Assembly (NCBI GenBank): GCA_944381625.1
Contig: CALWLW010000002.1
Coordinates: 1 to 64,000, forward strand
Reading direction: 5' to 3'
DNA length: 64,000 nucleotides
Origin: an uncultured Lachnoclostridium sp.
GTDB lineage: Bacteria > Bacillota > Clostridia > Lachnospirales > Lachnospiraceae
Below the pieces are notes generated by a model. That model did no database searches, was not told the DNA's origin, and worked only from the letters and a program-made list of their open reading frames with translations. Shown piece by piece: positions 47,001 through 56,257 of the stretch. Position 1 is the stretch's first letter. Each line of letters opens with the position of its first letter. The position numbers and the translations under genes were made by a program.

Positions 47001-47965
47001 TTCCCTTCCCTCCGGGAACAGAGAACAGGCTGATCGGCGGTCATAACTATACGGTTGTGCTGAAGGCCGTGGATGCAGAAGGAAACCTTGTAAATAATCC
47101 GGCCGAAGGCGCGGATGATCCGACAGGCTGGGAATTCTTCAGCCAGCCGGTGGTGATCAGCGGAACAGCGGCTTACGCCATTACGAACCCGGCCAAAGCG
47201 TCTGTGACGGACGGAAACGATCCGGAAAATGTATTGACGATCAACCTGCAGGCATCGGACGAGATGCACCAGATTGTGAACGACCAGTATTCCCTGTTTG
47301 TGAAGTATGTCCGGGACGGGGACGGGAATCCGGTGGAATCCCCCAATATTCTGGGAATGGGATCAGACGAGAATCTGTACTGGATGGCTTCCGAGACGGC
47401 CGGAACCGGGAAGCTGGCAGAAGGGATCACCCTCGGAGGCCAAGGGTCATCGTTCTGGAAGCAGCTGATCAGCGTAGGAGATACGCAGATTCAGCGTGAG
47501 ATTACACTGACCGGCCTGGGGGGCGGCACCTACGAGGTCTATACCATGGCGCAGATCGATCTGACCGCGAACGGCCCCGATACCGAGGTGATGGTGAAGC
47601 AGGAGCTGTACAGCCAGACGGTATACACGCTTACCGGCGATGTGATGGAAGGCCAGGTGTTCACGAATGCGGGAATGGAAAACAGCGTGTCCGTGATGAC
47701 GTTGACACTGAAAAACTGGGAGAACCTGGACCAGGTGGGCAGCGTCATGTGTACGGTGACCAACGCAGAGACAGGAGCCCTCATCCGTACCTTCGCGGAC
47801 GCCGTGATCACAGACGCGGACGGGAACAATCCTACGATCAAGCTTACCTTCGACTCGAAGCTGGATCCGGGCTTCTATCTGATCACGATGAGTATGACGG
47901 AGAAGAACGGCGCGCCGCTGGACCTGTCCGACAGGAACAGGAGCCTGACTGTGACCGTAAACTAG
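41063..47965 (+). CDS. Giant surface protein 2 with collagen-like triplets (rotary cluster)
   Basis: Type II membrane protein of 2300 residues. Membrane helix at about 7-27, then DGYVMAV and a first extracellular domain similar in layout to surface protein 1 (ESFIHYSDESLSAFSDGVI, HLLWKLGDADYLAAS, IVQLVTRDRAWQ). Seventeen Gly-X-Y triplets follow (266-316), at almost the same residue number as in protein 1. About 1950 residues of Fn3-like beta modules come next, with recurring LSADTQYRIVV and YTDATGVYLNS-like motifs. No cysteine-rich, enzymatic or LPxTG motif was seen. AAGGAGGAAA precedes ATG 41063. It is translated in the same operon 16 bases before surface protein 3. Its length could span well beyond the cell wall. 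Confidence 0.82.
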   Translation: MRKNRGLLGIVLLGLCCLIVMVAGAVFLSRRSAAAFRADGYVMAVDSREEELTAVMQQFAAGSPYRDYGLGTVSLRDLEGDHISTKRESFIHYSDESLSAFSDGVIVNMDDVNGGIMNYYNVEAGTVLADSPNGYVTDNNTYELAFAHLLWKLGDADYLAASDTLTIHLAGGVEETAEGFVEFTYLEKGIVQLVTRDRAWQVLAEGSWIDLANGVRIYLDTQEIADRTGSSQITLAEIQPDSAAAVQVAASEEWVPPVFNITTIDGEDGEAGEQGEAGEQGEAGAQGESGGDGESGEDGQAGEDGETGATGATGGNRNNGLGNSGGSAVTMPTMNLTDLDVTAGSVSFRIEVGEGGWELEDPERPGEEAGTVQLINVQSGDVIYTWNVNFNTGDTVYPEDGTYYSFNELSADTQYRIVVTSPYHYEITVEEETVTRSGTKAFIDRTIYTDATGVYLNSVAAEETSITGVIEVKPYALTSSDAAYLMLEVVDANGDVVSTSMPFVQRISEIPQTAGIGWEQAEDGSWRYTFTCSAAAGDTITADTTYKVRLYTSSSSSAPSGPDDPGVVLKEEKEVRTLKTLPTVGSLIADAHSGYFDLYIDSIQVNGAQDTSSVIQWTYYIYNDRGELVKTLTSRTADAVQLSVDGESIQYGQTYTAKAEITVYDNEKNVVLPSTEATAVNLILYASGESFVYFTEDEAADTDGDGTADLPGVTFNSLSGVLTIIPNEREILVGDGHNIYAQVENTSGTYRNDQSVIYELPGNVAVTRTGNQTISTQISLQGLAQGSDYIISVYGDYYDKHGDTDSLTEGGLLGKYVVSTPEPMPLYMMLEEAEGDEVATHRLALALRLPDEDALKGLNWYTSEDEAQVNWDEEERLQYQYLLSQLSRLEVTLYKGASANESNQVGSVCVIQGSQAAALYGSGEGLTITETSFGLTSDAINGTYYVKVTAVYDGTYDDYGQEPNLGYRNLITGMMPVDEQGTNRWTLTEEVAITTTAQAAVPELPGAEQGVTAVPIYNGPGTNANKMYAADYGLKVDTELAEDTIVGYFLQAQYGTTCERVESVTYYIMPSETAEDYYIDKSNYGVAGDPIAMYDNEEGKIPVKFTIPVGKNASWTMPALIVYFGGLPADGQGIEGKFDYVDFGATTAYNDAEKSIVDAYGGSRTVNDIYGGLTENERNNGYRGLETENGEYRFYHIRRDNTTTAVLCTPELSRGHHYTFAYKARIDMETGSDYIYPDSVTSYYQGGNRNSFLSSPVISVWKQPVSVNTYLYQSGLSGMAGADGLTVSGGTLVKPSGLQMEYNGDNWNPLGDYANYDNRIEVKDFFVWKYHINDPDKAQSDAGFKKPTTGTGADLIGYYADPDGKTYGELFFESRDAASALETDCTVQVDQILFQEDDRYVVDYLENDLSREKWNCGDSTNQYTIAYSASGGYLAAQTVDLIGGNNRTPKITRKIDMDALEWTAEINNNIATLTVKIEQDKVDIYSAQSIGEFMERLLYLDVEARLTKANGSTATATRRFTSNGGVYSLEKADDTSYRIRWDVTMLPQISVNDKVEFSIYCYYDTGYGTMDLGLLECDTDETNGGTIPKAGEEKETFTGAYALQNLVDNSYVRPVNVTDTDSWSTSAQTTPGKISFYELSEPEEPEENVLRVQAEGWTYNNYATGASDQEPENGVAWWHVSDINPLQMDFYRETGGMKLVEGGDLNYAWKKVGYHTFTSDASVDVKTLIPSMTHTTHRTGLNYLDYYISCGSYNLVTASDYKIYLKIYEIDDSSDTETDVTNQVTAQLRGSSTDKLPIVTINEEKYIEWTLKENQTDYILRFSGLKSDTLYALAAFAYPDEVDGNDVERGDWTSVVDGAAESGDSHPNVTSDNENFRLRTNKGVTLDSIRVNYINESYDKKGLEIQFGTDVYEGYEIQCFIYRDVVNGNLEDAELVYNNQQLIGQYTPENNKKFDLKEDYNYLEPSEDKSYSTGTNTFYIPFPPGTENRLIGGHNYTVVLKAVDAEGNLVNNPAEGADDPTGWEFFSQPVVISGTAAYAITNPAKASVTDGNDPENVLTINLQASDEMHQIVNDQYSLFVKYVRDGDGNPVESPNILGMGSDENLYWMASETAGTGKLAEGITLGGQGSSFWKQLISVGDTQIQREITLTGLGGGTYEVYTMAQIDLTANGPDTEVMVKQELYSQTVYTLTGDVMEGQVFTNAGMENSVSVMTLTLKNWENLDQVGSVMCTVTNAETGALIRTFADAVITDADGNNPTIKLTFDSKLDPGFYLITMSMTEKNGAPLDLSDRNRSLTVTVN
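41858..42010 (+). repeat. Collagen-like region, 17 Gly-X-Y triplets
   Basis: Seventeen uninterrupted triplets from GED GEA to GAT GGN, residues 266-316 of surface protein 2, directly after TTID; the matching region of surface protein 1 follows TVID. Confidence 0.9.
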
Positions 47966-47981
47966 AAAGGCAGGGAGAGAG

Positions 47982-50144
47982 ATGAGAGTTCTGAATCAGA
48001 AAGTAAAGAGATATATGCTCCTGTTCGGGGCGGCGGCCGTCGCGTGTCTGGCGGCCGTGGGCGCCTGCGTGGGCATGGTGGTAAGCGCCCAGAGCGAGCA
48101 GTACACCATCGCGGCGGGCAGCACCGTGTTCGACAACGCCTACAATCAGGTGGCCATGGACAACGAAGGCTATATCAGCCGCGGCTGGGACAGAGAGTAT
48201 TCCCTGACAACAGAGGGGGACAAGAAGAGCCTGGGCCGGCAGACGGTGGTCTATGAGCCGTCGGGAAGCCTGGTGAAGATCTTCGGTTCCGGCTACCGGT
48301 TTTACCAGGACGGCACCGTATCCATGCTGGAACATTATACGCCGGTGGAGAACCTGAACGAGACCGCGTTCTTCAAGCTGTCCGACCGCATGTACCTGAT
48401 CACGGGGAGCCGGATTTGGGACAATACGGGCGTGGTGAATACGGGGAATTACCTGTTTATCATCCTGGATGACGCCGGCAACGCCAGGCTTCTGAACGAT
48501 GTGATGAACGTGGTGGCGGTGGAGGACGGCATGGTGCTGTACAGCGACGGCCTGGAATTCGCCCTGCAGGAACAGAGCGCGGTGGTGGGCGGCAATGCCG
48601 TCGACCTGACCACGGTGATCGGGAGCATCGGGGCGCTGGGCAGCAGCCGTACCACGGAGGCAGGCGGAGAAGTCTATGACATCACCGTCCGCGGCGGCGA
48701 CGGCGGCAACGGCGGAACCGGAGGAACCGGCGGCGTGGGAGGAACCGGAGGAACCGGCGGCGTGGGCGGAACCGGAGGAACCGGCGGCGTGGGCGGCGTC
48801 GGAGGCATCGGCGGCGTGGGCGGCATCGGAGGAACCGGAGGAACCGGCGTCAGCGGCATGGGCGGCGGCCTGACCAGCGCGGGCAGGACCTACATGGTGC
48901 TGAAAAGTGTGGCGGCGGATCCGGTATCCCTGGATATCGATTATCAGATCGCCGACCCCTTCGGCAACTACGGCGTGGGCTACATACTGGTGTACGACGC
49001 GGCCGCGGGGCTGGACGGATACAGCGACACCCAGACCTATACCATGCCGGTGAGCCTGGACGACACCAGCATCCGGATCACCCAGTATACGGCGGGCGTG
49101 AACGAGGACGGCACGCCCAGGCTGGAGAGTATCCAGCCGAACACCCAGTACACGGTGGAGATCGGTTATTACAGCGGAGAGGACGCGGACGCTCCCTACC
49201 GTTACCTGGACATCATGAGGACGGCCACCACCAGCGTGGAATCCTCCCTCAGGATCACGCAGCTGCAGGTTTCCGGGCTGACCGCCCAGGTGACGCTGGA
49301 CGCGGATACGTCCATGAGCGAAGTCTACCTGAAGGTGATTCAGGCGGATGAGAGCGGCGGCGCCATGGCCGAGGGGGTATATGCCCTCAGCGGAAGCGAG
49401 ATCTCGGCGGCGAAATCAGGCGGCGGCCTGACCCTGGCGGTGGCTCTGGACGGGCTGTTCGAGGAAGAGACCTTCCAGTCCCTGAATAATGAGTCGTCGC
49501 TCCTGAAGCTGGAGCTGTGGGTGAAATATACAGGTACGGAGAGCGGATACGGAAGCCGCCTGAACAGCTGTACCTCATCGAACCCCTATACCAGCATCGA
49601 GGTGGGCGGATATTCTCTGTTCCAGGCCATGATGGAGGACGGGGAAGAGGATGCGTCCACAGACAGCCTGCAGAAGATCCAGGATTCCGTGAACGGGGTG
49701 CTGGAGCAGGTGAAGATCCTGTCAGAAGCCCAGCAGGTGACGAAAGGCCAGCTGGACAGCCTGCAGGCGGGAGGAAACGTCTCCGCGGACAGCGGGGAGG
49801 TGGCGCAGCTGCAGAGCCAGCTGGCGGAACAGCAGAGACAGAACCAGGAACTTATGGGTCAGCTGGAGAGCCTGAACGCCCAGCTGGAAGCCCTGAAACA
49901 GGGCGCGTCAGACTCCGGGGAGGAGGATGCGGGCGGAGAAGATGAGCCTGCGGAACCGGAGCCGTCAGAGCCGTCAGAACCGTCCGCGCCGGAGCCGTCA
50001 GAACCGGAGGCGCCGGAACCGTCAGTGCCGGAGCCATCGGAGCCGGAGCCCCCGGCGTCTTCAGAGGCGCCGGCGTCCGGCAGTGAGACAGGTACGGCAG
50101 AGACAGGGAGCAGCCAGACATCGGAAGCGGCTCCCGCAGAATAA
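47982..50144 (+). CDS. Surface protein 3 with Gly-Gly-X triplets and coiled coil (rotary cluster)
   Basis: Type II membrane protein of 720 residues. Membrane helix at about 11-33, then NEGYISRG and a first domain (YRFYQDGTVSMLEHY, FFKLSDRMYLITGS) related in layout to surface proteins 1 and 2. It is followed by 17 Gly-Gly-X triplets (238-288), then GVS GMG. Fn3-like modules (IQPNTQYTVEIGYY) lead to a coiled coil (about 562-641, with QSQLAEQQRQNQELMGQLE), and a C-terminal tail of Pro, Glu and Ser (PEPSEP repeats, about 643-720). Such a tail suggests an extended wall-spanning or spacer segment. It lies between the giant gene and the c-subunit-like gene, linking the surface proteins to the ATPase genes. 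Confidence 0.8.
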   Translation: MRVLNQKVKRYMLLFGAAAVACLAAVGACVGMVVSAQSEQYTIAAGSTVFDNAYNQVAMDNEGYISRGWDREYSLTTEGDKKSLGRQTVVYEPSGSLVKIFGSGYRFYQDGTVSMLEHYTPVENLNETAFFKLSDRMYLITGSRIWDNTGVVNTGNYLFIILDDAGNARLLNDVMNVVAVEDGMVLYSDGLEFALQEQSAVVGGNAVDLTTVIGSIGALGSSRTTEAGGEVYDITVRGGDGGNGGTGGTGGVGGTGGTGGVGGTGGTGGVGGVGGIGGVGGIGGTGGTGVSGMGGGLTSAGRTYMVLKSVAADPVSLDIDYQIADPFGNYGVGYILVYDAAAGLDGYSDTQTYTMPVSLDDTSIRITQYTAGVNEDGTPRLESIQPNTQYTVEIGYYSGEDADAPYRYLDIMRTATTSVESSLRITQLQVSGLTAQVTLDADTSMSEVYLKVIQADESGGAMAEGVYALSGSEISAAKSGGGLTLAVALDGLFEEETFQSLNNESSLLKLELWVKYTGTESGYGSRLNSCTSSNPYTSIEVGGYSLFQAMMEDGEEDASTDSLQKIQDSVNGVLEQVKILSEAQQVTKGQLDSLQAGGNVSADSGEVAQLQSQLAEQQRQNQELMGQLESLNAQLEALKQGASDSGEEDAGGEDEPAEPEPSEPSEPSAPEPSEPEAPEPSVPEPSEPEPPASSEAPASGSETGTAETGSSQTSEAAPAE
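48693..48845 (+). repeat. Gly-Gly-X region, 17 triplets
   Basis: Seventeen uninterrupted GGX triplets from GGD GGN to GGT GGT, with X mostly Thr, Val or Ile, residues 238-288 of surface protein 3. The nucleotide repeats are GC-rich 9- to 27-base units. Confidence 0.9.
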
Positions 50145-50432
<288 letters not shown>

Positions 50433-50444
50433 GGAGGAAGCGGG

Positions 50445-51242
50445 ATGGTGCAGTATGTGATTCTGTTCCTCGTCATCCTCGCGGTGATGGCGGTGATGAA
50501 CGGATTCCTGTTCCTGATGCTCCGCAGTCTGGCCAGACAGTTGAAAGAACAGGTGGGGGCATGCTTCCTGCGGCAGATGGAATTTGCCGATGAGCTGTAT
50601 GAGGAGAAGGCGGTCCGCCTGGCGAAGCTGAGAGAAGAAGAGGAGATGTATCTGGGCAGGGCCACCGCGGGACCGCTGGAAAAACAGCTGGCGAAAGAGG
50701 AAGCCGCGCCCGGGATGAGGGAAGTTCCCGCCCAGGCCCCGGCCCCGCTGCGGGTGCAGGGCGGCCGGAGGGCCGGGTATATCAATCCCAACCTGATCCG
50801 GGACTACCGCTATATCAAGGAGAATTTCCGGATCGATACCGGCAGGGCCTACGCGGATGTGATGAAAGAGCCGGTGGATCCCCGGGCGGTGCATTACGGG
50901 GACATATGCCGGCATATGTATGAGGTCCTGGATTTTGACACGGTGTACCAGGTGGGGCTTCTCCCGGTGGAGCAGCAGCATGAGATTCTCTATGAGATCT
51001 TTGACGACGAGGAGGATGCGGTGCTGAGGTCCTATGTGGAGCAGCACCCGGATTTCCTGATTGTGGATTTCCGCGATTATCTGCGGATGGAAGCGGAGAT
51101 GTACCAGGACCGCACCGTGGTGCTGGCGGCGGACCCCGCGTTTGCCAGAGAGCATCCGGAGGCTGAGGTCCGTGTGGACGAGAGCCTGGGAGAAGGGATC
51201 CGTGTCCTCAGGGGAAGCAGGATGTATGACTATAGTATCTGA
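50445..51242 (+). CDS. Stator-like protein in the b(-delta) position
   Basis: Protein of 265 residues with one N-terminal membrane helix (about 4-27) and a charged helix (LKEQVGACFLRQMEFADELYEEKAVRLAKLREEEE), as in F-type b subunits but shorter. A Pro-Ala linker and a soluble C-terminal domain of about 150 residues follow (YINPNLIRDYRYIKENFRID to the end). Its place between c and alpha is where b and delta genes stand in atp operons, so it could be a b-delta-like stator fusion. Sequence similarity to delta is not evident by eye, so this rests on gene order and topology. AAGGAGGAA precedes the ATG. Confidence 0.6.
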   Translation: MVQYVILFLVILAVMAVMNGFLFLMLRSLARQLKEQVGACFLRQMEFADELYEEKAVRLAKLREEEEMYLGRATAGPLEKQLAKEEAAPGMREVPAQAPAPLRVQGGRRAGYINPNLIRDYRYIKENFRIDTGRAYADVMKEPVDPRAVHYGDICRHMYEVLDFDTVYQVGLLPVEQQHEILYEIFDDEEDAVLRSYVEQHPDFLIVDFRDYLRMEAEMYQDRTVVLAADPAFAREHPEAEVRVDESLGEGIRVLRGSRMYDYSI

Positions 51243-51271
51243 ATTGAGGAATTGGAGATAAAGGTGAAGAG

Positions 51272-52603
51272 ATGGAACAGTATGTAGAGACCATTATCCG
51301 GGATAAGATGGATAAGATCAACAGCAGGGGAAATGTATACGAGGTGGGCCGTGTCATTTCCGTCACGGATTATATTCTGGAGGTTTCCGGGCTGATCCAG
51401 GTGGGATTCAATGAGAAAGTGCTGATCGGGGGACATTCCACCGGTTATGTGAGCATGATCCGCAGGAATTCCATCCTGGTGTCGGTGCTGAAATCGGAGA
51501 AGAGCATATTTATCGGGGACGAAGTGGTGGCCACAGGCGAACCCTTCCGGGCCAGTTTTTCCCCGTCCAGCATTTCTCATGTGGTGGACATCTTCGGTAC
51601 GGACCGGATGTGCGACGAGACCTTTGACGACTGCATGGAGCTGGAAGTGGAGAATGAGACGATACCCATCATGGACCGCCGGGCGGTCTGCCGTCCCCTG
51701 GAGACGGGCATCGCGGGCATCGACCTGATCTATCCCATAGGAAAGGGACAGCGCCAGCTGATCATAGGGGACAAGAAGACCGGCAAGACCCAGATCGGGC
51801 TGGACGCCATCGTGAACCAGAAGGGCAAGGATGTGATCTGCATCTATGTGCCGGTGGGGAAGATCAAGAAGAATGTAAAAGCCGTTTACCAGGAGCTTCT
51901 GAGAAGAGGGGCGATGGATTATACCATCATCCTGGCCGCGTTCAACGACGACCTGCCTCCGGCGCTGTTCCTGACGCCGTATGTGGCCGCGTCGGTGGCG
52001 GAGTATTACATGATGCAGGGGAAAGACGTGCTGATGGTGATCGACGACCTGAAACGCCACGCCAACGTACACCGGGAGATCAGCCTGCTGTCCGGGAAGG
52101 TGCCCGGCAGGGACGCGTATCCGCCGGATATCTTTTATGTACATTCCCGCCTGCTGGAGAGAGGCTGCCAGCACAAATGCGGCGGCTCCATCACCATCCT
52201 TCCCATCGTGGAGACCAAGGGAGGGGATATCACCGGTTACATATCCACGAATATCATCTCCATCACGGACGGGCAGCTGGTGCTCTCCAAGAAGAACTTT
52301 GACAAAGGGGAGAAACCCGCGATCCATTACGGCCTGTCGGTATCCCGCCTGGGCGGCGCGGTGCAGACGCCGGAGGTGAAGAAGCTGGGGGCGTCGGTGC
52401 GCAGGGAGCTTTTGTCCTACCTGGATACCAGGGAGGTCTATGAGCTGGCCAATGTGGACGAGATGGCGCCGGAGATGAAGAAGAAGCTGTTCCGCGGGGC
52501 GGATATCATCCGGGGCTTAAAGCAGAGCAAATACGCGGGACGTACGCCGGAGCAGATTATCCGGACTTTTACCGGCATCATGAAAGGCCAGGAGGAAGTA
52601 TGA
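51272..52603 (+). CDS. F1 ATPase alpha-like subunit
   Basis: Protein of 443 residues, about 60 shorter than normal AtpA. An N-terminal helix (VETIIRDKMDKI) resembles the delta-binding helix of alpha. The beta barrel (VGRVISVTDYILEVSG) follows, then Walker A GDKKTGKT (166-173), HSRLLERG, GDITGYISTNIISITDGQ, and GLSVSRLGGAVQ with the arginine finger R359. All are recognisable F1 alpha features, so the alpha side of the catalytic interface is intact. The C-terminal helical domain is reduced. The gene overlaps the gamma-like gene by 4 bases. It is not the cell's housekeeping alpha, because its partner c ring lacks the ion-binding residue. Confidence 0.9.
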   Translation: MEQYVETIIRDKMDKINSRGNVYEVGRVISVTDYILEVSGLIQVGFNEKVLIGGHSTGYVSMIRRNSILVSVLKSEKSIFIGDEVVATGEPFRASFSPSSISHVVDIFGTDRMCDETFDDCMELEVENETIPIMDRRAVCRPLETGIAGIDLIYPIGKGQRQLIIGDKKTGKTQIGLDAIVNQKGKDVICIYVPVGKIKKNVKAVYQELLRRGAMDYTIILAAFNDDLPPALFLTPYVAASVAEYYMMQGKDVLMVIDDLKRHANVHREISLLSGKVPGRDAYPPDIFYVHSRLLERGCQHKCGGSITILPIVETKGGDITGYISTNIISITDGQLVLSKKNFDKGEKPAIHYGLSVSRLGGAVQTPEVKKLGASVRRELLSYLDTREVYELANVDEMAPEMKKKLFRGADIIRGLKQSKYAGRTPEQIIRTFTGIMKGQEEV

Positions 52604-53373
52604 GTGTACGCAATATTGTGCGGGTCATGAATTTCCACGCGCTGATCCGGGTGGACAACGCCAAAAAGCAGGCGATGAAATACCAGCGCATGCAGGAAAA
52701 GCTGATGGAGATGATGTCCGCCATTACCAACAACCGGAATTTCCGGCTGGACAAGAAGATCCTGGAGCCGCCCGCGGACGGCAGCGTGCTTCATATCTAT
52801 CTGGGCAGCGACTATGGCTTCTGCGGCAATTACAACTCCCAGGTCAGCGACCAGCTCCGCAAGGATACGGAGTCTCAGAAGATCGTAATCGGAAAGAAGC
52901 TCCACGTGCCGGAGGGGACGGAGGTGCTGCTGCGCATGTACCGCAAGGAGCTGCCGGAGGCGTTCGGACAGCTGGAGGAGGTTCTGACAGCGGCGATCAA
53001 AAGCCGGTCCTGCAGGAAGATCCTGCTGACCTACAACCATTATGAAAATACCAGTACGATTTATCTGAAAAAGGTCCAGATCTACCCGGTGAAGCCCGCG
53101 GAGGGAGAAGCTTACATCGAGGATTTTGCCGTGGAGGGCAATATCAACGATCTGTATGAGGATATGCTGTCCGCTTATGTGAACTATGAGATGCTGCTGG
53201 CGGCGGTGATCAGCAGCGCCGCGGAGAACGTGCTGCGGCAGAACGCCACCACGGAGTCGCTGAAGAAGATCGACGAACTGGAAGAAGAGAAGCTGATGCA
53301 GAGCCGCCGGGAAAAAAGGGATAAGGAATTCAGGAAGGTCATCGACAGCTTCGTGAAGAAACGCATGTACTGA
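52600..53373 (+). CDS. F1 ATPase gamma-like subunit
   Basis: Protein of 257 residues, slightly shorter than AtpG. It has an N-terminal helix, a central Rossmann-like region with SDYGFCGNYNS (70-80, compare the GLCGxxN motif of gamma), and a long C-terminal helix (NVLRQNATTESLKKIDELEEEKL). This is the layout of the rotating shaft. The first 30 residues differ strongly from normal gamma (NFHALIRVDNAKKQAM), and the charged C-terminus is extended. Start ATG overlaps the alpha stop by 4 bases. The order alpha-gamma-beta matches canonical operons. Confidence 0.85.
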   Translation: MSVRNIVRVMNFHALIRVDNAKKQAMKYQRMQEKLMEMMSAITNNRNFRLDKKILEPPADGSVLHIYLGSDYGFCGNYNSQVSDQLRKDTESQKIVIGKKLHVPEGTEVLLRMYRKELPEAFGQLEEVLTAAIKSRSCRKILLTYNHYENTSTIYLKKVQIYPVKPAEGEAYIEDFAVEGNINDLYEDMLSAYVNYEMLLAAVISSAAENVLRQNATTESLKKIDELEEEKLMQSRREKRDKEFRKVIDSFVKKRMY

Positions 53374-54747
<1,374 letters not shown>

Positions 54748-54756
54748 GAGAGCCTG

Positions 54757-55017
54757 ATGGGAAAGATAAACGCGACGGTACTGGGCATGGAGGAAGGACT
54801 CCGGAATTTTACCGGTGTGGATATGATCCGGATCAAGAGCGGCGACTATACCATCCTGATCATGGAAGACTATATGCCGGTGATCGGAAGAGTGGACGGA
54901 AGCGTGGAGATCGTGGAGGGAGAGAAGGTCAGCGCTTTCCCCTCCATCCATGGTTTCTATACGCACCGGAAAAATATGTTTGAATTGTTGATAAAAGAGG
55001 ATTCAGATGCTGAGTAA
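54757..55017 (+). CDS. Epsilon-like subunit lacking the C-terminal domain
   Basis: Protein of 86 residues in the position of epsilon directly after beta. Its strand-rich sequence (INATVLGMEEGLRNFTGVDMIRI, YTILIMEDYMPVIGRVDGSVEI) fits the N-terminal beta sandwich of AtpC, but the usual C-terminal helical domain of about 50 residues is absent. That domain inhibits hydrolysis in many bacteria, so its loss would leave the motor free to hydrolyse ATP. Similarity is weak, and gene order carries much of the call. The end overlaps the following membrane gene by 11 bases. Confidence 0.65.
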   Translation: MGKINATVLGMEEGLRNFTGVDMIRIKSGDYTILIMEDYMPVIGRVDGSVEIVEGEKVSAFPSIHGFYTHRKNMFELLIKEDSDAE

Positions 55018-55546
55018 TATGATATCGGTGATACTGCAGTTTCAGCGGTTTATCCTGCTGAACCTGGGAGTAACGCTGGCAGTGGGGATCATTCTGTGGT
55101 TCGGCACGGAGAAATTTGGTTTCCAGAGGAGGAACCGTTATATATTTGCATTTTTCATGGGCATGACGTCCAGGCAGATCCTGTGGGTCACCGTATCCTG
55201 GACGTGGCTGATGTTCGTCCTGTCCCTGGCCCTGACAGGGGAGGAGATGACGATGGTTCATCTGATCTTCCTGCTGCTGCTGGCTTTTGCCCGCCTGGGG
55301 ATCCGCAGGGATGTGAAGGCGCTGCCCATGGATCTGGCAGGCGGCGTCCTTCTGTATCTGGCGCTTCTGACAGCGGGCGTCATGAGGGAGTATCTGAGGA
55401 TGACCCGGTTCGACTGGATGATCCTTCTGGTATGTATCGCGCTGACGTTGACGGCAGTGCATTATACGCTGTATCAGTTTATGAAGGATATGCTGTATAT
55501 CGCAGAGGAGAGGAGCAAAGCGCATGAAAAAACTGATGAAATATAA
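55007..55546 (+). CDS. Multi-helix membrane protein of the rotary cluster
   Basis: Protein of 179 residues with about five hydrophobic helices (near residues 16-35, 45-75 as one long or two helices, 82-98, 105-125, 137-160). It is not recognisable as the ATP synthase a subunit: the LSLRLFGN-like arginine motif is missing. A single intramembrane Arg occurs in GMTSRQILW. It might be a stator or scaffold for the c-like ring. The start overlaps the epsilon-like gene by 11 bases and the end overlaps surface protein 4 by 23 bases, so expression is tightly coupled. AGAGGA precedes ATG 55007. Confidence 0.7.
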   Translation: MLSNMISVILQFQRFILLNLGVTLAVGIILWFGTEKFGFQRRNRYIFAFFMGMTSRQILWVTVSWTWLMFVLSLALTGEEMTMVHLIFLLLLAFARLGIRRDVKALPMDLAGGVLLYLALLTAGVMREYLRMTRFDWMILLVCIALTLTAVHYTLYQFMKDMLYIAEERSKAHEKTDEI

Positions 55547-56246
55547 GTGGGCGGCCGGAGCAGCGGTCATCGCGGCGCTGGCGCTGGCAGTAACGGGAAG
55601 CGTGCTGTTCCTCGGAAGCGGACGCCGCATGCGGGTGGAGCATGCGTATTATGTGGAAGACGGAAAACTGGTGGAGAGCCAGGGCAGCTGGTCCCTGGCC
55701 TACCGGGAAGACAGAGGGACTGTCCTGAGCGGTTCGGGAGAGAAGAAGAATATGACGGAAGACGGGACGGTCCTCTACCTGAAAGAAGAAGACAAGGTCC
55801 TGCTGCCGCAGCCGTATGTGCTGCAGTTTGCGGCGGACAATTATATATACCGTATGGAATATTTCAGCACGGCGCAGAAGACGGAGGAGGGCATCCTGCT
55901 TCGGGACGGCGCGGACAGCGTCCTGGCGCCGGGCGGTATCCTGTATGACGGAAAGGATACCTATGTGTTTCTGGAGGACGTAAGGCTTACGGTGGACGGG
56001 GAGAGCAGGGAGCTTCCGGCGCTCTCGTCGGTCCACGCCGTGTACGCCAACCGCCTGGAGATCTGCAGCTACCCGGGGGGAGCGGAGGAGATACCGCTGT
56101 ATGTGGACTCACAGGTGGAGATTTCCTTTTCCGAAGGGCGGCTGTTGATGCCCCTGACGGACAGGGTGCTTCTGGCAAACCAGAGCTGGCAGCTGATGGT
56201 CGGTTCTGCGGACTATCTGCCCAGGATCAACGCATGGAAAGAGTGA
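55524..56246 (+). CDS. Surface protein 4, first-domain-only member (rotary cluster)
   Basis: Type II membrane protein of 240 residues. A basic start (MKKLMKYKW), one membrane helix (about 9-31), then an extracellular domain of about 205 residues rich in strands (HAYYVEDGKLVESQG, GTVLYLKEEDKVLLPQPYVLQF, YIYRMEYFSTAQ, DTYVFLEDVRLTVDG). It has the size and strand layout of the first extracellular domain of surface proteins 1-3, but carries no triplet region or Fn3-like tail. It may complete a ring or cap of such domains above the membrane. AGGAGAGGAG precedes the ATG, and the next gene starts 11 bases after its stop. Confidence 0.7.
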   Translation: MKKLMKYKWAAGAAVIAALALAVTGSVLFLGSGRRMRVEHAYYVEDGKLVESQGSWSLAYREDRGTVLSGSGEKKNMTEDGTVLYLKEEDKVLLPQPYVLQFAADNYIYRMEYFSTAQKTEEGILLRDGADSVLAPGGILYDGKDTYVFLEDVRLTVDGESRELPALSSVHAVYANRLEICSYPGGAEEIPLYVDSQVEISFSEGRLLMPLTDRVLLANQSWQLMVGSADYLPRINAWKE

Positions 56247-56257
56247 GGTGACGCAGG

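Noticed and set aside
48693..48845. CRISPR-like or satellite repeat array
   Set aside because: The repeats are short GC-rich coding triplets in frame with a Gly-Gly-X protein region; there are no unique spacers.
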